Shown here: one piece after another, positions 33,352 to 43,960 of the stretch
Numbering within the stretch: position 1 is the first letter of the stretch
Layout of the letters: each line of letters starts with the position of its first letter
DNA from: Flavobacterium sp. 245
Lineage (GTDB): Bacteria; Bacteroidota; Bacteroidia; Flavobacteriales; Flavobacteriaceae
Assembly (NCBI RefSeq): GCF_004362055.1
Contig: NZ_SNXB01000002.1
Location: forward strand, 124,001-188,000
Direction of reading: 5' to 3'
Length of the DNA stretch: 64,000 nucleotides
Position numbers and translations under genes: made by a program
The notes under the pieces: generated by a model
Seen by the model: the letters and a program-made list of their open reading frames with translations, nothing else
What the model was told of the DNA's origin: nothing
Database searches by the model: none

Positions 33352-33846
33352 TGTTTCTTGGAATTTTTTTTATAAATGTATTAAATCTCGCTGTATTCTT
33401 AAAATTATTTAATTCATAAATTTTGGCAAATAAAAACACATATTAAAAAAAATATCTCTTTTTATTGTGTTTAATACAAAAAAACGCTTTTTTACATTAA
33501 AAAGCATATTACAAAAAAGGCGCAGCAAATAAATACCACGCCTTTTTATTTTTAACAATTTCAATAACAATTAATTTTGTAATTCTACAATTACAATACC
33601 TTCTTCTATTTTGAAAATAGAAGCATCTTTATTAATTAAAACAGAAATTTCAACAAGTATATTTTTAATATACCCCATTATAAGGGATTAGCTTCACTTA
33701 ACCTACTTTCACCGAAGTTAAGTGAATGCAATATGCATCTATATCTATTATTTTTAATAAGTGCTTACTAATTCAAAATATTATAAATCATTGATACAGT
33801 GCAAATCCCGCAAAATCCGATTTTGCGGGAATTCCCCAATTTTTAA
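33352..33846. other. Long spacer between acs and ilvC with several hairpins
   Basis: About 495 bases. Contents: a hairpin AAAGGCG/CGCCTTT near 33527-33546; a perfect 10-bp inverted repeat TTCACTTAAC (33693-33702) with GTTAAGTGAA (33717-33726); and TCCCGCAAAATC (33806-33817) with GATTTTGCGGGA (33819-33830), a near-continuous palindrome just after ilvC. A weak 35-codon reading frame lies at 33571-33678. The acs promoter is expected near 33400 but no clear match was seen. Confidence 0.55.
33571..33678 (-). CDS. Doubtful 35-codon reading frame downstream of ilvC
   Basis: The frame starts MGYIKNILVEISVLINKDAS and ends GIVIVELQN. It is on the same strand as ilvC, 168 bases downstream, behind two hairpins. 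The hydrophobic/charged alternation is protein-like, but length and AT richness make chance likely. Confidence 0.2.
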   Translation of the reverse strand: MGYIKNILVEISVLINKDASIFKIEEGIVIVELQN

Positions 33847-35316
33847 TTATCCAATTTTTTTCATTGCAGTCATAGACTCTCTTAACCAAGCTCCTACTTC
33901 TTCGATAGGATGCTGGCGAATTTCTTTGTTTACAGCAATTAATACAGCATTATCTACTCCGTTTGAAGTTGAAAATGGTTTTCCAATAATGTTAGTTTCT
34001 ACAGTTTTCATGAATTCAGTTAATAACGGCTTACATGCATGATCAAATAAGTAGCATCCGTACTCTGCAGTATCAGAAATTACACGGTTCATTTCGAACA
34101 ATTTCTTTCTTGCAATTGTGTTAGCAATTAACGGCAATTCATGTAATGATTCGTAATATGCTGATTCTTCAATAATTCCAGCCTCTGTCATCGTTTCAAA
34201 AGCAAGTTCAACACCAGCTTTTACCATTGCAATCATCAATACTCCATTATCAAAATATTCTTGCTCAGAAATTGGAGCTTCTTGTGGAGCTGTTTTTTCG
34301 AAGTTAGTTTCTCCTGTTGCCGCTCTCCATTTCAATAAGTTAACATCGTCATTAGCCCAGTCAATCATCATAGTTCTAGAGAATTCTCCAGAAATAATAT
34401 CATCTTGGTGTTTTTGGAATAAAGGACGCATAATGTCTTTCAATTCTTCTGCTAATTCGTAAGCTTCAATTTTTGCAGGATTTGACAAACGATCCATCAT
34501 ATTTGTGATACCACCGTGTTTCAAAGCTTCTGTGATAGTTTCCCATCCGTATTGAATTAATTTTGAAGCATAAGCAGCATCGATTCCTTTTTCAACCATT
34601 TTATCAAAACATAAAATAGATCCCGTTTGCAATAATCCACAAAGAATCGTTTGCTCACCCATTAAATCTGATTTTACTTCAGCCACGAAAGATGATTTTA
34701 AAACTCCTGCTTTATGACCTCCAGTTGCTACAGCATAAGCTTTTGCTTGATCTAAACCAAAACTGTTTGGATCATTTTCTGGGTGAACTGCGATAAGAGT
34801 TGGTACACCAAATCCTCTTTTGTATTCTTCACGAACCTCAGATCCAGGACATTTTGGAGCACACATAATTACTGTGATATCTTTACGAATCTGCATTCCT
34901 TCTTCAACGATATTAAAACCGTGAGAATATGATAAAGTCGATCCTTGTTTCATTAATGGCATAATTGCAGTAACTACAGCAGTATGTTGTTTATCTGGAG
35001 TCAAATTACACACTAAATCAGCAGTTGGAATCAATTCTTCATAAGTTCCTACTTTAAATCCATTTTCAGTTGCATTTTTATATGAAGCTCTTTTTTCAGC
35101 AATTGCATCTGCACGCAATGCATAAGAAATATCTAAACCTGAATCTCTCATGTTTAAACCTTGATTCAAACCTTGTGCACCACAACCTACGATAACAACT
35201 TTTTTTCCTGCTAATGCTGCGATTCCGTCTGCAAATTCTGATTGCTCCATAAATTCGCAAACTCCTAGTTGCTCTAATTGTAACCTAAGTGGTAATGTGT
35301 TGAAATAATTTGCCAT
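33847..35316 (-). CDS. ilvC: Ketol-acid reductoisomerase, class II (long form)
   Basis: The 489-residue length matches the long enterobacterial-type enzyme, not the usual 330-residue form. The Rossmann motif is [21 protein letters not shown] near residue 36. The repeated C-terminal knotted domain carries the Mg-binding acids ([14 protein letters not shown] and a second copy around EFSRTMM). It converts acetolactate to dihydroxyisovalerate in valine, leucine and isoleucine synthesis. It is the last gene of the ilvD-ilvB-ilvN-ilvC run, 62 bases after ilvN, and ends before a palindromic hairpin. Confidence 0.95.
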   Translation of the reverse strand: MANYFNTLPLRLQLEQLGVCEFMEQSEFADGIAALAGKKVVIVGCGAQGLNQGLNMRDSGLDISYALRADAIAEKRASYKNATENGFKVGTYEELIPTADLVCNLTPDKQHTAVVTAIMPLMKQGSTLSYSHGFNIVEEGMQIRKDITVIMCAPKCPGSEVREEYKRGFGVPTLIAVHPENDPNSFGLDQAKAYAVATGGHKAGVLKSSFVAEVKSDLMGEQTILCGLLQTGSILCFDKMVEKGIDAAYASKLIQYGWETITEALKHGGITNMMDRLSNPAKIEAYELAEELKDIMRPLFQKHQDDIISGEFSRTMMIDWANDDVNLLKWRAATGETNFEKTAPQEAPISEQEYFDNGVLMIAMVKAGVELAFETMTEAGIIEESAYYESLHELPLIANTIARKKLFEMNRVISDTAEYGCYLFDHACKPLLTEFMKTVETNIIGKPFSTSNGVDNAVLIAVNKEIRQHPIEEVGAWLRESMTAMKKIG

Positions 35317-35378
35317 TTTTTTTTATTTAATGAATGTGTAATTTTAATAATTGATTTAATATATAACGATAAATGATA

Positions 35379-35900
35379 TTATTTGAAAGTCTCTAATAGC
35401 GTTGAAATTTCCATTTTTTCTTTAGAAACCGAAATTCTTCCTGAACGTACAAATTGCATGATGCCGTAAGGTTTGAACTTATCATACAATTCTTCAATTT
35501 CAGAACGTCTTCCTGATTTTGAAATCACGAAGAAATCACGAGAAACGGTTACAATTGTAGACTGGCTTTCTTTGATGATATTCTGAATCTGTTTTTCGTC
35601 AAAAAGCAAATTTGAAGCAATTTTGAACAAAGCATTTTCTAAATAAATAGTCTCTTCATCTGTGTGATAAAATGCTTTTATAACTTCAATTTGTTTTTCA
35701 ATTTGTCCAACAATATTCTGAACCCATTTCTCTGTTGTATTTACTACAATGATAAATCTTGAAACATTCTCTATTTCTGATTCTGAAACGTTTAGACTTA
35801 ATATATTAATGTGACGCTTTAAGAATATTCCTGATATCCTGTTCAACAATCCCACGTTATTTTCTGAATATACCGATATGGTAAATGTTTTATCTTCCAT
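35379..35900 (-). CDS. ilvN: Acetolactate synthase small (regulatory) subunit
   Basis: The 173-residue protein starts with an ACT domain (TFTISVYSENNVGLLNRISGIFLKRHINILSLNVSESE), which binds valine for feedback inhibition. A C-terminal half follows (VTVSRDFFVISKSGRRSEIEELYDKFKPYGIMQFVRSGRISV). It associates with IlvB. It lies between ilvB and ilvC, with a word-repeat hairpin spacer at 35921-35981 before it. Confidence 0.93.
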   Translation of the reverse strand: MEDKTFTISVYSENNVGLLNRISGIFLKRHINILSLNVSESEIENVSRFIIVVNTTEKWVQNIVGQIEKQIEVIKAFYHTDEETIYLENALFKIASNLLFDEKQIQNIIKESQSTIVTVSRDFFVISKSGRRSEIEELYDKFKPYGIMQFVRSGRISVSKEKMEISTLLETFK

Positions 35901-35920
35901 TTTGTTTTTTAGTTTATTTT

Positions 35921-35981
35921 GTTTCAGGTTTCAAGTTTCAAGTTGTACAACCTGAAACAAAACAAACCTGAAACTTGAAAC
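35921..35981. repeat. Word-repeat hairpin between ilvB and ilvN
   Basis: GTTTCAGGTTTCAAG words (35921-35944) are followed by their inverse CAACCTGAAAC and ACCTGAAACTTGAAAC (to 35981), giving a long imperfect hairpin. It is the same word family as at 3199 and 60593. It may tune mRNA stability or partial termination within the operon. Confidence 0.75.
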
Positions 35982-35989
35982 CTTTTTCT

Positions 35990-37678
35990 TTAGCTTAATC
36001 TAATTTCTGAAACACATGCTCCGGTTGGAATCATTGGGAAAACGTTGTTTTCTTTTTCCACCATGACTTCTAAGAAGTATGAATCTTTAGAAGCAAGCAT
36101 TTCTGCCACCGCTTCGTCTAAATCTTCACGTTGTGTTACTTTTTTAGATTTAATATGATAACCTTCGGCAATTGCGACAAAATTTGGATTGATCATTTTT
36201 GTTGATGCGTATCTATTGTCAAAAAATAATTCCTGCCATTGACGTACCATTCCTAAAAATTCATTGTTCAGAATAACAATCTTAACCGGAACCTTAGTCT
36301 GGAAAATTGTTCCTAATTCCTGAATTGTCATTTGGAATCCACCATCACCAATAATTGCTACAACTTCACGATCCGGTCTTCCCATTTTAGCTCCAATTGC
36401 AGCCGGAAGTGCAAATCCCATTGTTCCTAATCCACCAGAAGTAATATTACTTTTTGTTGAATTAAATTTAGCATATCGACAAGCAAACATTTGATGCTGA
36501 CCAACATCTGAAACAATAATTGCGTCACCCTTTGAATGCTTGTTGATCATTTCAATAGTTTCTCCCATTGAAATTCCTTTGCCATTTGTTGGATTTAATT
36601 CCTCTTTAATAACCGTATTGTATTCTACTTCTTGCAATGCTTTAAATTCATTGTGCCATAAATCATGAGATTTAGCATCAATTAAAGGCAATAAAGCAGC
36701 TAAAGATTCTTTTACATCACCTAAAACTGCAATTTCAGTTTTAACGTTCTTATCAATTTCTGCAGGATCAATTTCGAAGTGGATTACTTTTGCTTGTTTA
36801 GCATAAGTAGCTAACTTTCCAGTAACACGATCGTCAAAACGCATTCCGAGAGCAATTAAAACATCACATTCGTTTGTCAATAAATTTGGACCATAATTTC
36901 CGTGCATTCCAAGCATTCCAACATTTAACGGATGATCTGTTGGCAAAGCCGATAATCCTAAAATTGTCCAAGCAGCTGGAATTCCTGATTTTTCAACAAA
37001 AGCTTTGAATTCTGCTTCAGCCTGGCCTAAAATAATTCCTTGTCCAAAAACAATGAAAGGTTTTTTAGCGCTATTAATTAGAGCCGCAGCTTCAGCAACT
37101 TTATCTAATTTTAATTTCGGAACCGGAACATAACTTCTAATTCCTGTACATTTTTCATAACTATAATCAAATTCATCAAATTGCGCATTTTTAGTTATAT
37201 CAATCAAAACGGGACCTGGACGGCCAGAACGAGCGATATAAAAAGCTTTTGCAATTATTTCTGGAATTTGAGATGCCTCAGTAATCTGAAAATTCCATTT
37301 TGTAACCGGAGTTGAAATTCCGATAATATCAGTTTCCTGAAAAGCATCAGAACCTAATAAATGTCTTCCAACTTGCCCTGTAATGCAGACCATAGGAGTT
37401 GAATCGATCTGCGCATCTGCGATTCCGGTAACTAAATTTGTAGCACCCGGCCCAGAAGTAGCAATTGCAACGCCCACTTTTCCAGTAGCTCTTGCATAAC
37501 CTTGAGCGGCATGCGTTGCGCCTTGTTCGTGACGAACTAAAACGTGGTGTAACTGATCCTGAAATTTATATAATTCATCGTAAACCGGCATGATTGCTCC
37601 TCCTGGATAACCATAAACCAAGTCTACACCTTCTTCTAACAAACATCTTATAACGGCTTCTGCCCCTGATATTTTCAT
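35990..37678 (-). CDS. ilvB: Acetolactate synthase large (catalytic) subunit
   Basis: The protein starting at Met 37678 (MKISGAEAVIRCLLEEGVDLVYGYPGG) is 562 residues, of normal length. The frame is open 14 codons further upstream, but the family start is clear. The catalytic Glu is in VLVRHEQGATHAAQGYARATG. The ThDP/Mg motif is IIGDGGFQMTIQELGTIFQTKVPVKIVILNN. It condenses pyruvate with pyruvate or 2-oxobutyrate. It follows ilvD in the attenuator-controlled operon. Confidence 0.94.
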   Translation of the reverse strand: MKISGAEAVIRCLLEEGVDLVYGYPGGAIMPVYDELYKFQDQLHHVLVRHEQGATHAAQGYARATGKVGVAIATSGPGATNLVTGIADAQIDSTPMVCITGQVGRHLLGSDAFQETDIIGISTPVTKWNFQITEASQIPEIIAKAFYIARSGRPGPVLIDITKNAQFDEFDYSYEKCTGIRSYVPVPKLKLDKVAEAAALINSAKKPFIVFGQGIILGQAEAEFKAFVEKSGIPAAWTILGLSALPTDHPLNVGMLGMHGNYGPNLLTNECDVLIALGMRFDDRVTGKLATYAKQAKVIHFEIDPAEIDKNVKTEIAVLGDVKESLAALLPLIDAKSHDLWHNEFKALQEVEYNTVIKEELNPTNGKGISMGETIEMINKHSKGDAIIVSDVGQHQMFACRYAKFNSTKSNITSGGLGTMGFALPAAIGAKMGRPDREVVAIIGDGGFQMTIQELGTIFQTKVPVKIVILNNEFLGMVRQWQELFFDNRYASTKMINPNFVAIAEGYHIKSKKVTQREDLDEAVAEMLASKDSYFLEVMVEKENNVFPMIPTGACVSEIRLS

Positions 37679-37830
37679 AGTATTTTTATTTTTCAATGTC
37701 AATTCAAAAATCAATTTCAATACTAAAAATTCACTTATTTGTAAATTTTAAATTGAAGTTGCATTTTCTTATTTTCATTGCTATTTATTTGAATTGCTAT
37801 TGCAATTATTTTTTGCTATTTTATTGAATG

Positions 37831-39504
37831 CTATTTATCGGTAACACAGCCTGTTGAAGCACTAGAAACCGATCTTGCATATTTAAGTAAAACTCCTCTG
37901 TCTACTTTTAAAGGAGGTTGAACCCAGCTCGCTTTACGGGCTGCAAATTCTTCGTCTGATATCTTTAGGTTAATAGTATTATTTACAGCATCAATAGCAA
38001 TTAAATCGCCATCTTTTACTAGTGCAATACCACCACCATCATAAGCTTCTGGTGTAATGTGTCCTACGACAAAGCCATGTGAACCTCCAGAGAATCTGCC
38101 GTCTGTGATTAGAGCACAACTGCTTCCTAATCCGGCTCCAATAATCGCAGATGTAGGCTTCAGCATTTCAGGCATCCCTGGACCACCTTTTGGTCCACAA
38201 TACCTGATGACGACTACATTACCTGGTTTAATTTTTCCGGCTTCAAGACCTGGAATTACTTCAAATTCACCTTCAAAAACAACAGCTGGACCTTCAAAAT
38301 ATTCTCCTTCTTTTCCGCTGATTTTTGCTACAGCACCTTCAGAAGCAAGATTTCCGTATAGAACCTGAATATTTCCAGTTGGTTTTAATGCTTTTTGAAT
38401 TTCATGAATTACTTGTTGTCCGTCTTGTAAATCTGGAGTAGAAGCTAAATTTTCAGCAACTGTTTTTCCTGTTACTGTTAAACAATCTCCATGAATCAAT
38501 CCTACTTTCAATAAATATTTCATTACTGAAGGAATTCCTCCCGCTTCATGAATATCTTCCATCATATATTTACCACTTGGTTTCATGTCAGCAAGAACAG
38601 GTGTTCTGTCATTAATTGCTTGAAAATCATCCAAAGTAATTGTTATTCCAACAGAGTGAGCCATTGCAATTAAGTGCATAACTGCATTTGTAGAACCTCC
38701 TAAAACTGCTACAATTGTAATAGCATTTTCGAAAGCCTTGCGAGTCATAATATCTCTTGGCTTAATATCTTTTTCTAATAAAATTTTTATTGCAGCTCCT
38801 GCAGCAAGACATTCGTCTCTTTTTTCCTGACTTAATGCCGGGTTTGAAGAACTGTATGGCAAGCTCATTCCTAATGCTTCAATCGCAGATGACATTGTAT
38901 TTGCAGTATACATTCCACCACAGGCGCCAGCACCCGGACAAGCATTTTGAATAACACCTTTAAAATCTTCTGGAGTGATTTCTCCTTTTACTTTTTTTCC
39001 TAAAGCTTCAAAAGCAGAAACGATATTCAAAGATTCACCTTTCCATTTTCCAGAGTGAATTGAACCTCCGTAAACCATCATTGCAGGGCGATTTAATCTT
39101 CCCATTGCGATTAAAGCTCCAGGCATATTTTTATCACAGCCCGGAATTGCGATTACACCATCGTACCATTGTGCTCCCACAACTGTTTCAATAGAATCTG
39201 CAATTACATCCCGAGAAACTAATGAATAACGCATTCCTTCAGTTCCGTTTGAAATTCCGTCACTAACACCAATGGTATTAAAAATAAGTCCGACAAGATC
39301 TGCATCCCAAACACCTTTTTTAACATCTTTTGCTAAATCATTCAAGTGCATGTTGCATGTGTTTCCATCGTAACCCATGCTCACAATTCCAACTTGTGCT
39401 TTTTTCAAATCTTCTTCAGTTAAACCAATACCGTATAACATTGCTTGCGCAGCAGGCTGTGTCTGATCTTGAGTGATGGTTTTGCTGTACTTATTTAATT
39501 CCAT
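37831..39504 (-). CDS. ilvD: Dihydroxy-acid dehydratase
   Basis: The 557-residue protein has the iron-sulfur ligands in [19 protein letters not shown] near residue 121 and [25 protein letters not shown] near 190, and a C-terminal [12 protein letters not shown] motif. It dehydrates dihydroxyisovalerate and dihydroxymethylvalerate. It is the first structural gene after the Ile/Val leader peptide and terminator, so its expression should follow charged Ile and Val tRNA levels. Confidence 0.95.
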   Translation of the reverse strand: MELNKYSKTITQDQTQPAAQAMLYGIGLTEEDLKKAQVGIVSMGYDGNTCNMHLNDLAKDVKKGVWDADLVGLIFNTIGVSDGISNGTEGMRYSLVSRDVIADSIETVVGAQWYDGVIAIPGCDKNMPGALIAMGRLNRPAMMVYGGSIHSGKWKGESLNIVSAFEALGKKVKGEITPEDFKGVIQNACPGAGACGGMYTANTMSSAIEALGMSLPYSSSNPALSQEKRDECLAAGAAIKILLEKDIKPRDIMTRKAFENAITIVAVLGGSTNAVMHLIAMAHSVGITITLDDFQAINDRTPVLADMKPSGKYMMEDIHEAGGIPSVMKYLLKVGLIHGDCLTVTGKTVAENLASTPDLQDGQQVIHEIQKALKPTGNIQVLYGNLASEGAVAKISGKEGEYFEGPAVVFEGEFEVIPGLEAGKIKPGNVVVIRYCGPKGGPGMPEMLKPTSAIIGAGLGSSCALITDGRFSGGSHGFVVGHITPEAYDGGGIALVKDGDLIAIDAVNNTINLKISDEEFAARKASWVQPPLKVDRGVLLKYARSVSSASTGCVTDK

Positions 39505-39540
39505 TATGTATTATTTTATTTTAATTTTTGTTCAAAAAAA

Positions 39541-39563
39541 AACCTTCCAGTATTTGGAAGGTT
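39541..39563 (-). terminator. ilv attenuator terminator
   Basis: On the minus strand AACCTTCCA and TGGAAGGTT form a 9-bp stem with a 5-base loop, followed by a run of seven or more U. It lies 25 bases after the leader peptide stop and 37 bases before ilvD. This placement is typical of transcription attenuation. Confidence 0.85.
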
Positions 39564-39587
39564 TATAATATAGTCTTTCAATTATAT

Positions 39588-39665
39588 TTATACCATTCCC
39601 GACGCAGATGTGCTAATCACATTGACAACAACGACAGAAGTAATAATAATAATTGAGATTTGCAT
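39588..39665 (-). CDS. ilv operon leader peptide (Ile/Val-rich)
   Basis: The 25-codon peptide reads MQISIIIITSVVVVN then VISTSASGMV. Four consecutive Ile codons and four consecutive Val codons, plus further Ile and Val, make ribosome stalling sensitive to charged tRNA-Ile and tRNA-Val. It is followed by a terminator hairpin and then ilvD. This is the logic of ilv attenuation in enteric bacteria. There is no Leu codon, so leucine is probably not sensed. Confidence 0.85.
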   Translation of the reverse strand: MQISIIIITSVVVVNVISTSASGMV

Positions 39666-39686
39666 CTTTTCTATTTTTTAGTGTCA

Positions 39687-39694
39687 CAAAAGTA
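39687..39694 (-). promoter_or_regulatory. Putative -7 box of the ilv leader
   Basis: On the minus strand TACTTTTG matches TAnnTTTG and lies 21 bases before the leader ATG. A -33 element is not obvious. Confidence 0.5.
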
Positions 39695-39776
39695 TAAAAA
39701 CTTTGATGACTAAAAAAATAAAAACTCAACATTTTAAAGACTTCTTGTTATTTCTTCTACGTTTTAACAAAAAATA

Positions 39777-40895
39777 TTAAACAATTGTCGATTGTCCAAT
39801 ACTTACATTGTCATTATTAAAATAAAGCAGATCATCTTTGCTGAAAATAAAATTAGAAACAAACTCCCCTACTTCATTTGTACCGAATTTTGAATCTGGT
39901 TTTAAATCAACCGTTACTACTTTAAATTCTATTGCTTTTTCAACTGCTTGATAAATCACATTTGCTTCTTTAAACAGGCCAAAATGCTCTAATAACATTG
40001 CTGCTGATAAAATTGAAGCAATTGGATTGGCAATATTTTTTCCTTTTGCCTGAGGATACGAACCATGAATTGGCTCAAACAAAGCATTTTTTTCTCCTAA
40101 AGATGCCGATGCCAATAAACCTATCGAACCTGTGATAACACTTGCTTCATCTGATAAAATATCTCCAAATAAATTCTCAGTTAAAATCACATCAAATTGT
40201 TTCGGATTTAAGATGATTTGCATTGCTGCGTTATCAACAAATAAAAAATCTAAAGCTACATCTGGATAGCTTTCGCCCACTTTCTGAACTACTTTTCTCC
40301 ATAATCTTGAGGTTTCTAAAACATTTGCTTTATCTACCATTGTTAACTTTTTGCGTCGGTTTTGTGCCGATTTAAAAGCTAAATGTGCAATTCTTGTAAT
40401 TTCTTCTTCTGAATATTCACATAAATCTGAAGCATGTGTTCCTTCTTCATTTAATGTTTTTGCTCCAAAATAAGCACCACCTGTTAATTCTCTGAAAATA
40501 GTAAAATCAGCGCCTTCAATAATTTCTCTTTTTAAAGGAGAAGAATCAACCAATGCTTTATAAGGTTTAATTGGACGGATGTTTGCAAACAGACCTAATT
40601 CCTTACGCAATTTTAATAACCCTTGCTCTGGACGAACTTTTGCATTTGGATTATTATCGTATTTAGGATCTCCGATTGCGCCAAATAAAACAGCATCAGT
40701 ATTCAGGCAAAGATTCAGCGTTTGTTCCGGGAGCGGATTTCCTGTTTTATCAATTGCAACTGCGCCCATAAGCGCTTCTTCAAAAACAAATTCATGATTG
40801 TAAACCTCGCCAATTGCATATAATGCTTTTTTGGCTTGTAAAATTACTTCTGGCCCAATTCCGTCTCCTGGTAAAACTGCTATTTTCAAATTCAT
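39777..40895 (-). CDS. leuB: 3-isopropylmalate dehydrogenase
   Basis: The 372-residue protein has the beta-decarboxylating dehydrogenase pattern: an N-terminal IAVLPGDGIGPEV, REL TGGAYFG near residue 138, the substrate/Mg region LTENLFGDILSDEASVITGSIGLLASASLGE near 235, and GSYPQAKGKNIANPIASILSAAM. It oxidises 3-isopropylmalate in leucine synthesis. It lies downstream of leuA on the same strand. The leuC and leuD genes are not in this cluster. Confidence 0.94.
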   Translation of the reverse strand: MNLKIAVLPGDGIGPEVILQAKKALYAIGEVYNHEFVFEEALMGAVAIDKTGNPLPEQTLNLCLNTDAVLFGAIGDPKYDNNPNAKVRPEQGLLKLRKELGLFANIRPIKPYKALVDSSPLKREIIEGADFTIFRELTGGAYFGAKTLNEEGTHASDLCEYSEEEITRIAHLAFKSAQNRRKKLTMVDKANVLETSRLWRKVVQKVGESYPDVALDFLFVDNAAMQIILNPKQFDVILTENLFGDILSDEASVITGSIGLLASASLGEKNALFEPIHGSYPQAKGKNIANPIASILSAAMLLEHFGLFKEANVIYQAVEKAIEFKVVTVDLKPDSKFGTNEVGEFVSNFIFSKDDLLYFNNDNVSIGQSTIV

Positions 40896-40971
40896 AACGT
40901 CTCGTTCTTTATGATTTAAATCTTTATTTTTTTTCTCTTTCTTCTTTGTTCTATTTTCTTTCTTCTATGAA

Positions 40972-42153
<1,182 letters not shown>

Positions 42154-42182
42154 TTATTTAATGTAATTTCACATTGTAATAA

Positions 42183-42213
42183 CAAATATATATTGTACTT
42201 ATGCAGTACAAAA
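42183..42213 (-). promoter_or_regulatory. leuA promoter with palindromic operator
   Basis: On the minus strand TTTTG (42213-42209), an 18-base spacer and TATATTTG (42190-42183) match the Bacteroidota promoter very well. The spacer contains the inverted repeat TTGTACT-TATGC-AGTACAA (42193-42211), which overlaps the -33 box, as expected for a repressor site. Confidence 0.7.
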
Positions 42214-42302
42214 TTCGTTTTAATGAAATTATACTGTTCATAAAACAATTTATACCTAGTTAAAATCCTTATAATCAATAAGTTATATTATTATTTTTTA
42301 CA

Positions 42303-43847
42303 ATGGCTAACCATCAAAAAGATTTCTTATTTGTTCTGATTAAATCACTTTCCAAATCTGAAAAAAGACAATTTAAAATTTTTGCGAGCCGATTAGAAAC
42401 CAGTTCGAACACAAAATTTATCGAACTGTTTAATATTTTAGATAAATCTGAAACCTATGATGAAAAGCTTATTCTAAAAAGCGGAAGTATCAAAAAAGTT
42501 CAGTTATCTAACTTAAAATCATACTTATACAAACAGATTTTAGTCAGTATCCGCTTAAATATTCCGAGTCAGAATATTCGTTATCAGTTGCGCGAACAAA
42601 TTGATTTTGCTGTTATCCTTTATAATAAAGGTTTGTATAAACAGAGTTTAAAAATTCTTGATAAAACAAAACAGCAAGCTTTAGAAAATGATGAAAAATA
42701 TATGGCGTATGAAATTGTAGAATTCGAAAAACTGATCGAATCGCAATATATTACCCGAAGTATTCAAGGACGCGCTGACGAATTAGTAATTCAGGCAAAA
42801 GAATTGAATTACCGAAATACTATTTCAAGCAAATTATCGAATTTATCGCTTCAATTGTACGGAATCATGCTGAAAACAGGTTACGTAAAAAGCGATGAAG
42901 AATATAAATATATCGACGATTATTTCAACAGACACATTGCAAAACTAGATGAAAGCAAATTTGGCTTTAGAGAAAAATATTGGTTTTACAATGCTAATTT
43001 ATGGCGCAGTTTCTTGGTTCAGGATTTCTTGGCGAGTTATAAATACGCTTATAAATGGGTAACGCTGTTTTATGATAATCCAAATATGATTTACCTGAAT
43101 CCAGTATTTTTCTTAAAAGGAAATCACTACTTTTTGGAGTCGCTTTATATGTTGAAATACAAATCGAATTTCAAGAAATACTTAACGCTTTTAGAAGAAA
43201 CTATCGAAGATCCTAAATTTCCGGTAAATGATAACATTGCTTCACTATCATTTTTATATGTCTACAACAATAAGCTAAATCTTCACATTCTGGAAGGAAC
43301 TTTTGATGAAAGTGAATACTTGATTCCGGAGATTTTAGAGAAGATTAAAATTCATAGTGAACATCTAGATGAACATCACGAAATGTTGTTTTTCTATAAA
43401 ATTGCGTCGATTTATTTTGGAAATGAAAAGTACAACGAATGTATATTTTATTTAGACAAAATCATCAATAACAAGAACTTAAGTATGCGCGAAGATTTAA
43501 TGTGCTTTGCCCGACTTCTGTCATTGATTGCGCATTATGAGCTAGGAAAAGATTATTACTTAGAAAATCATCTTAAAAGTACTTATAAATTCTTGCTGAA
43601 AATGAATGACTTGCATGAAGTCCAGAAAGAAATTATAAAATTTCTAAGAAATTTAAATAATTTTTATCCTGCTGATATTAAAAAGGAATTCAAAAAGATG
43701 CATGCTCGTTTTGTTGAACTAGAAAAGAACACTTACGAAAAAAGAGCTTTCCTTTATTTAGATATTATTTCTTGGCTTGAAAGCAAAATTGAGAATCGTA
43801 AAATTGCTGATATTATAAAGGAAAAGGCGAAATTGAATAGTCGATAG
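42303..43847 (+). CDS. Conserved helical-repeat protein of unknown function
   Basis: The 514-residue soluble protein is nearly all helical, with degenerate TPR-like pairs (for example YNKGLYKQSLKILDKTKQQALEN and EKYNECIFYLDKIINNKN). It begins MANHQKDFLFVLIKSLSKSEKRQFKIFASRLE, with no signal peptide. I recognise no enzyme motif. Proteins of this kind may be scaffolds. It is divergent from leuA, sharing a 149-base regulatory region, so co-regulation with leucine genes is possible. Confidence 0.7.
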   Translation: MANHQKDFLFVLIKSLSKSEKRQFKIFASRLETSSNTKFIELFNILDKSETYDEKLILKSGSIKKVQLSNLKSYLYKQILVSIRLNIPSQNIRYQLREQIDFAVILYNKGLYKQSLKILDKTKQQALENDEKYMAYEIVEFEKLIESQYITRSIQGRADELVIQAKELNYRNTISSKLSNLSLQLYGIMLKTGYVKSDEEYKYIDDYFNRHIAKLDESKFGFREKYWFYNANLWRSFLVQDFLASYKYAYKWVTLFYDNPNMIYLNPVFFLKGNHYFLESLYMLKYKSNFKKYLTLLEETIEDPKFPVNDNIASLSFLYVYNNKLNLHILEGTFDESEYLIPEILEKIKIHSEHLDEHHEMLFFYKIASIYFGNEKYNECIFYLDKIINNKNLSMREDLMCFARLLSLIAHYELGKDYYLENHLKSTYKFLLKMNDLHEVQKEIIKFLRNLNNFYPADIKKEFKKMHARFVELEKNTYEKRAFLYLDIISWLESKIENRKIADIIKEKAKLNSR

Positions 43848-43854
43848 GCGATAT

Positions 43855-43870
43855 TTGTCATAAATGACAA
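43855..43870. repeat. Palindrome TTGTCAT-AA-ATGACAA, copy 2
   Basis: Identical over 16 bases to 8744-8759, and again in an intergenic region a few bases after a gene. Confidence 0.6.
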
Positions 43871-43897
43871 AAATGAGAATAATTTCCTTTTTTCAAT

Positions 43898-43940
43898 AAA
43901 AAAATCCCAAATTCCAATTTATGGAGTTTGGGATTTTTTT
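43898..43940. terminator. Bidirectional terminator
   Basis: AAAATCCCAAATTCCA (43901-43916) and TGGAGTTTGGGATTTT (43922-43937) form a strong stem with A and T tails between two convergent genes. Confidence 0.8.
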
Positions 43941-43960
43941 TATTTGAATTTTAAAAAACT

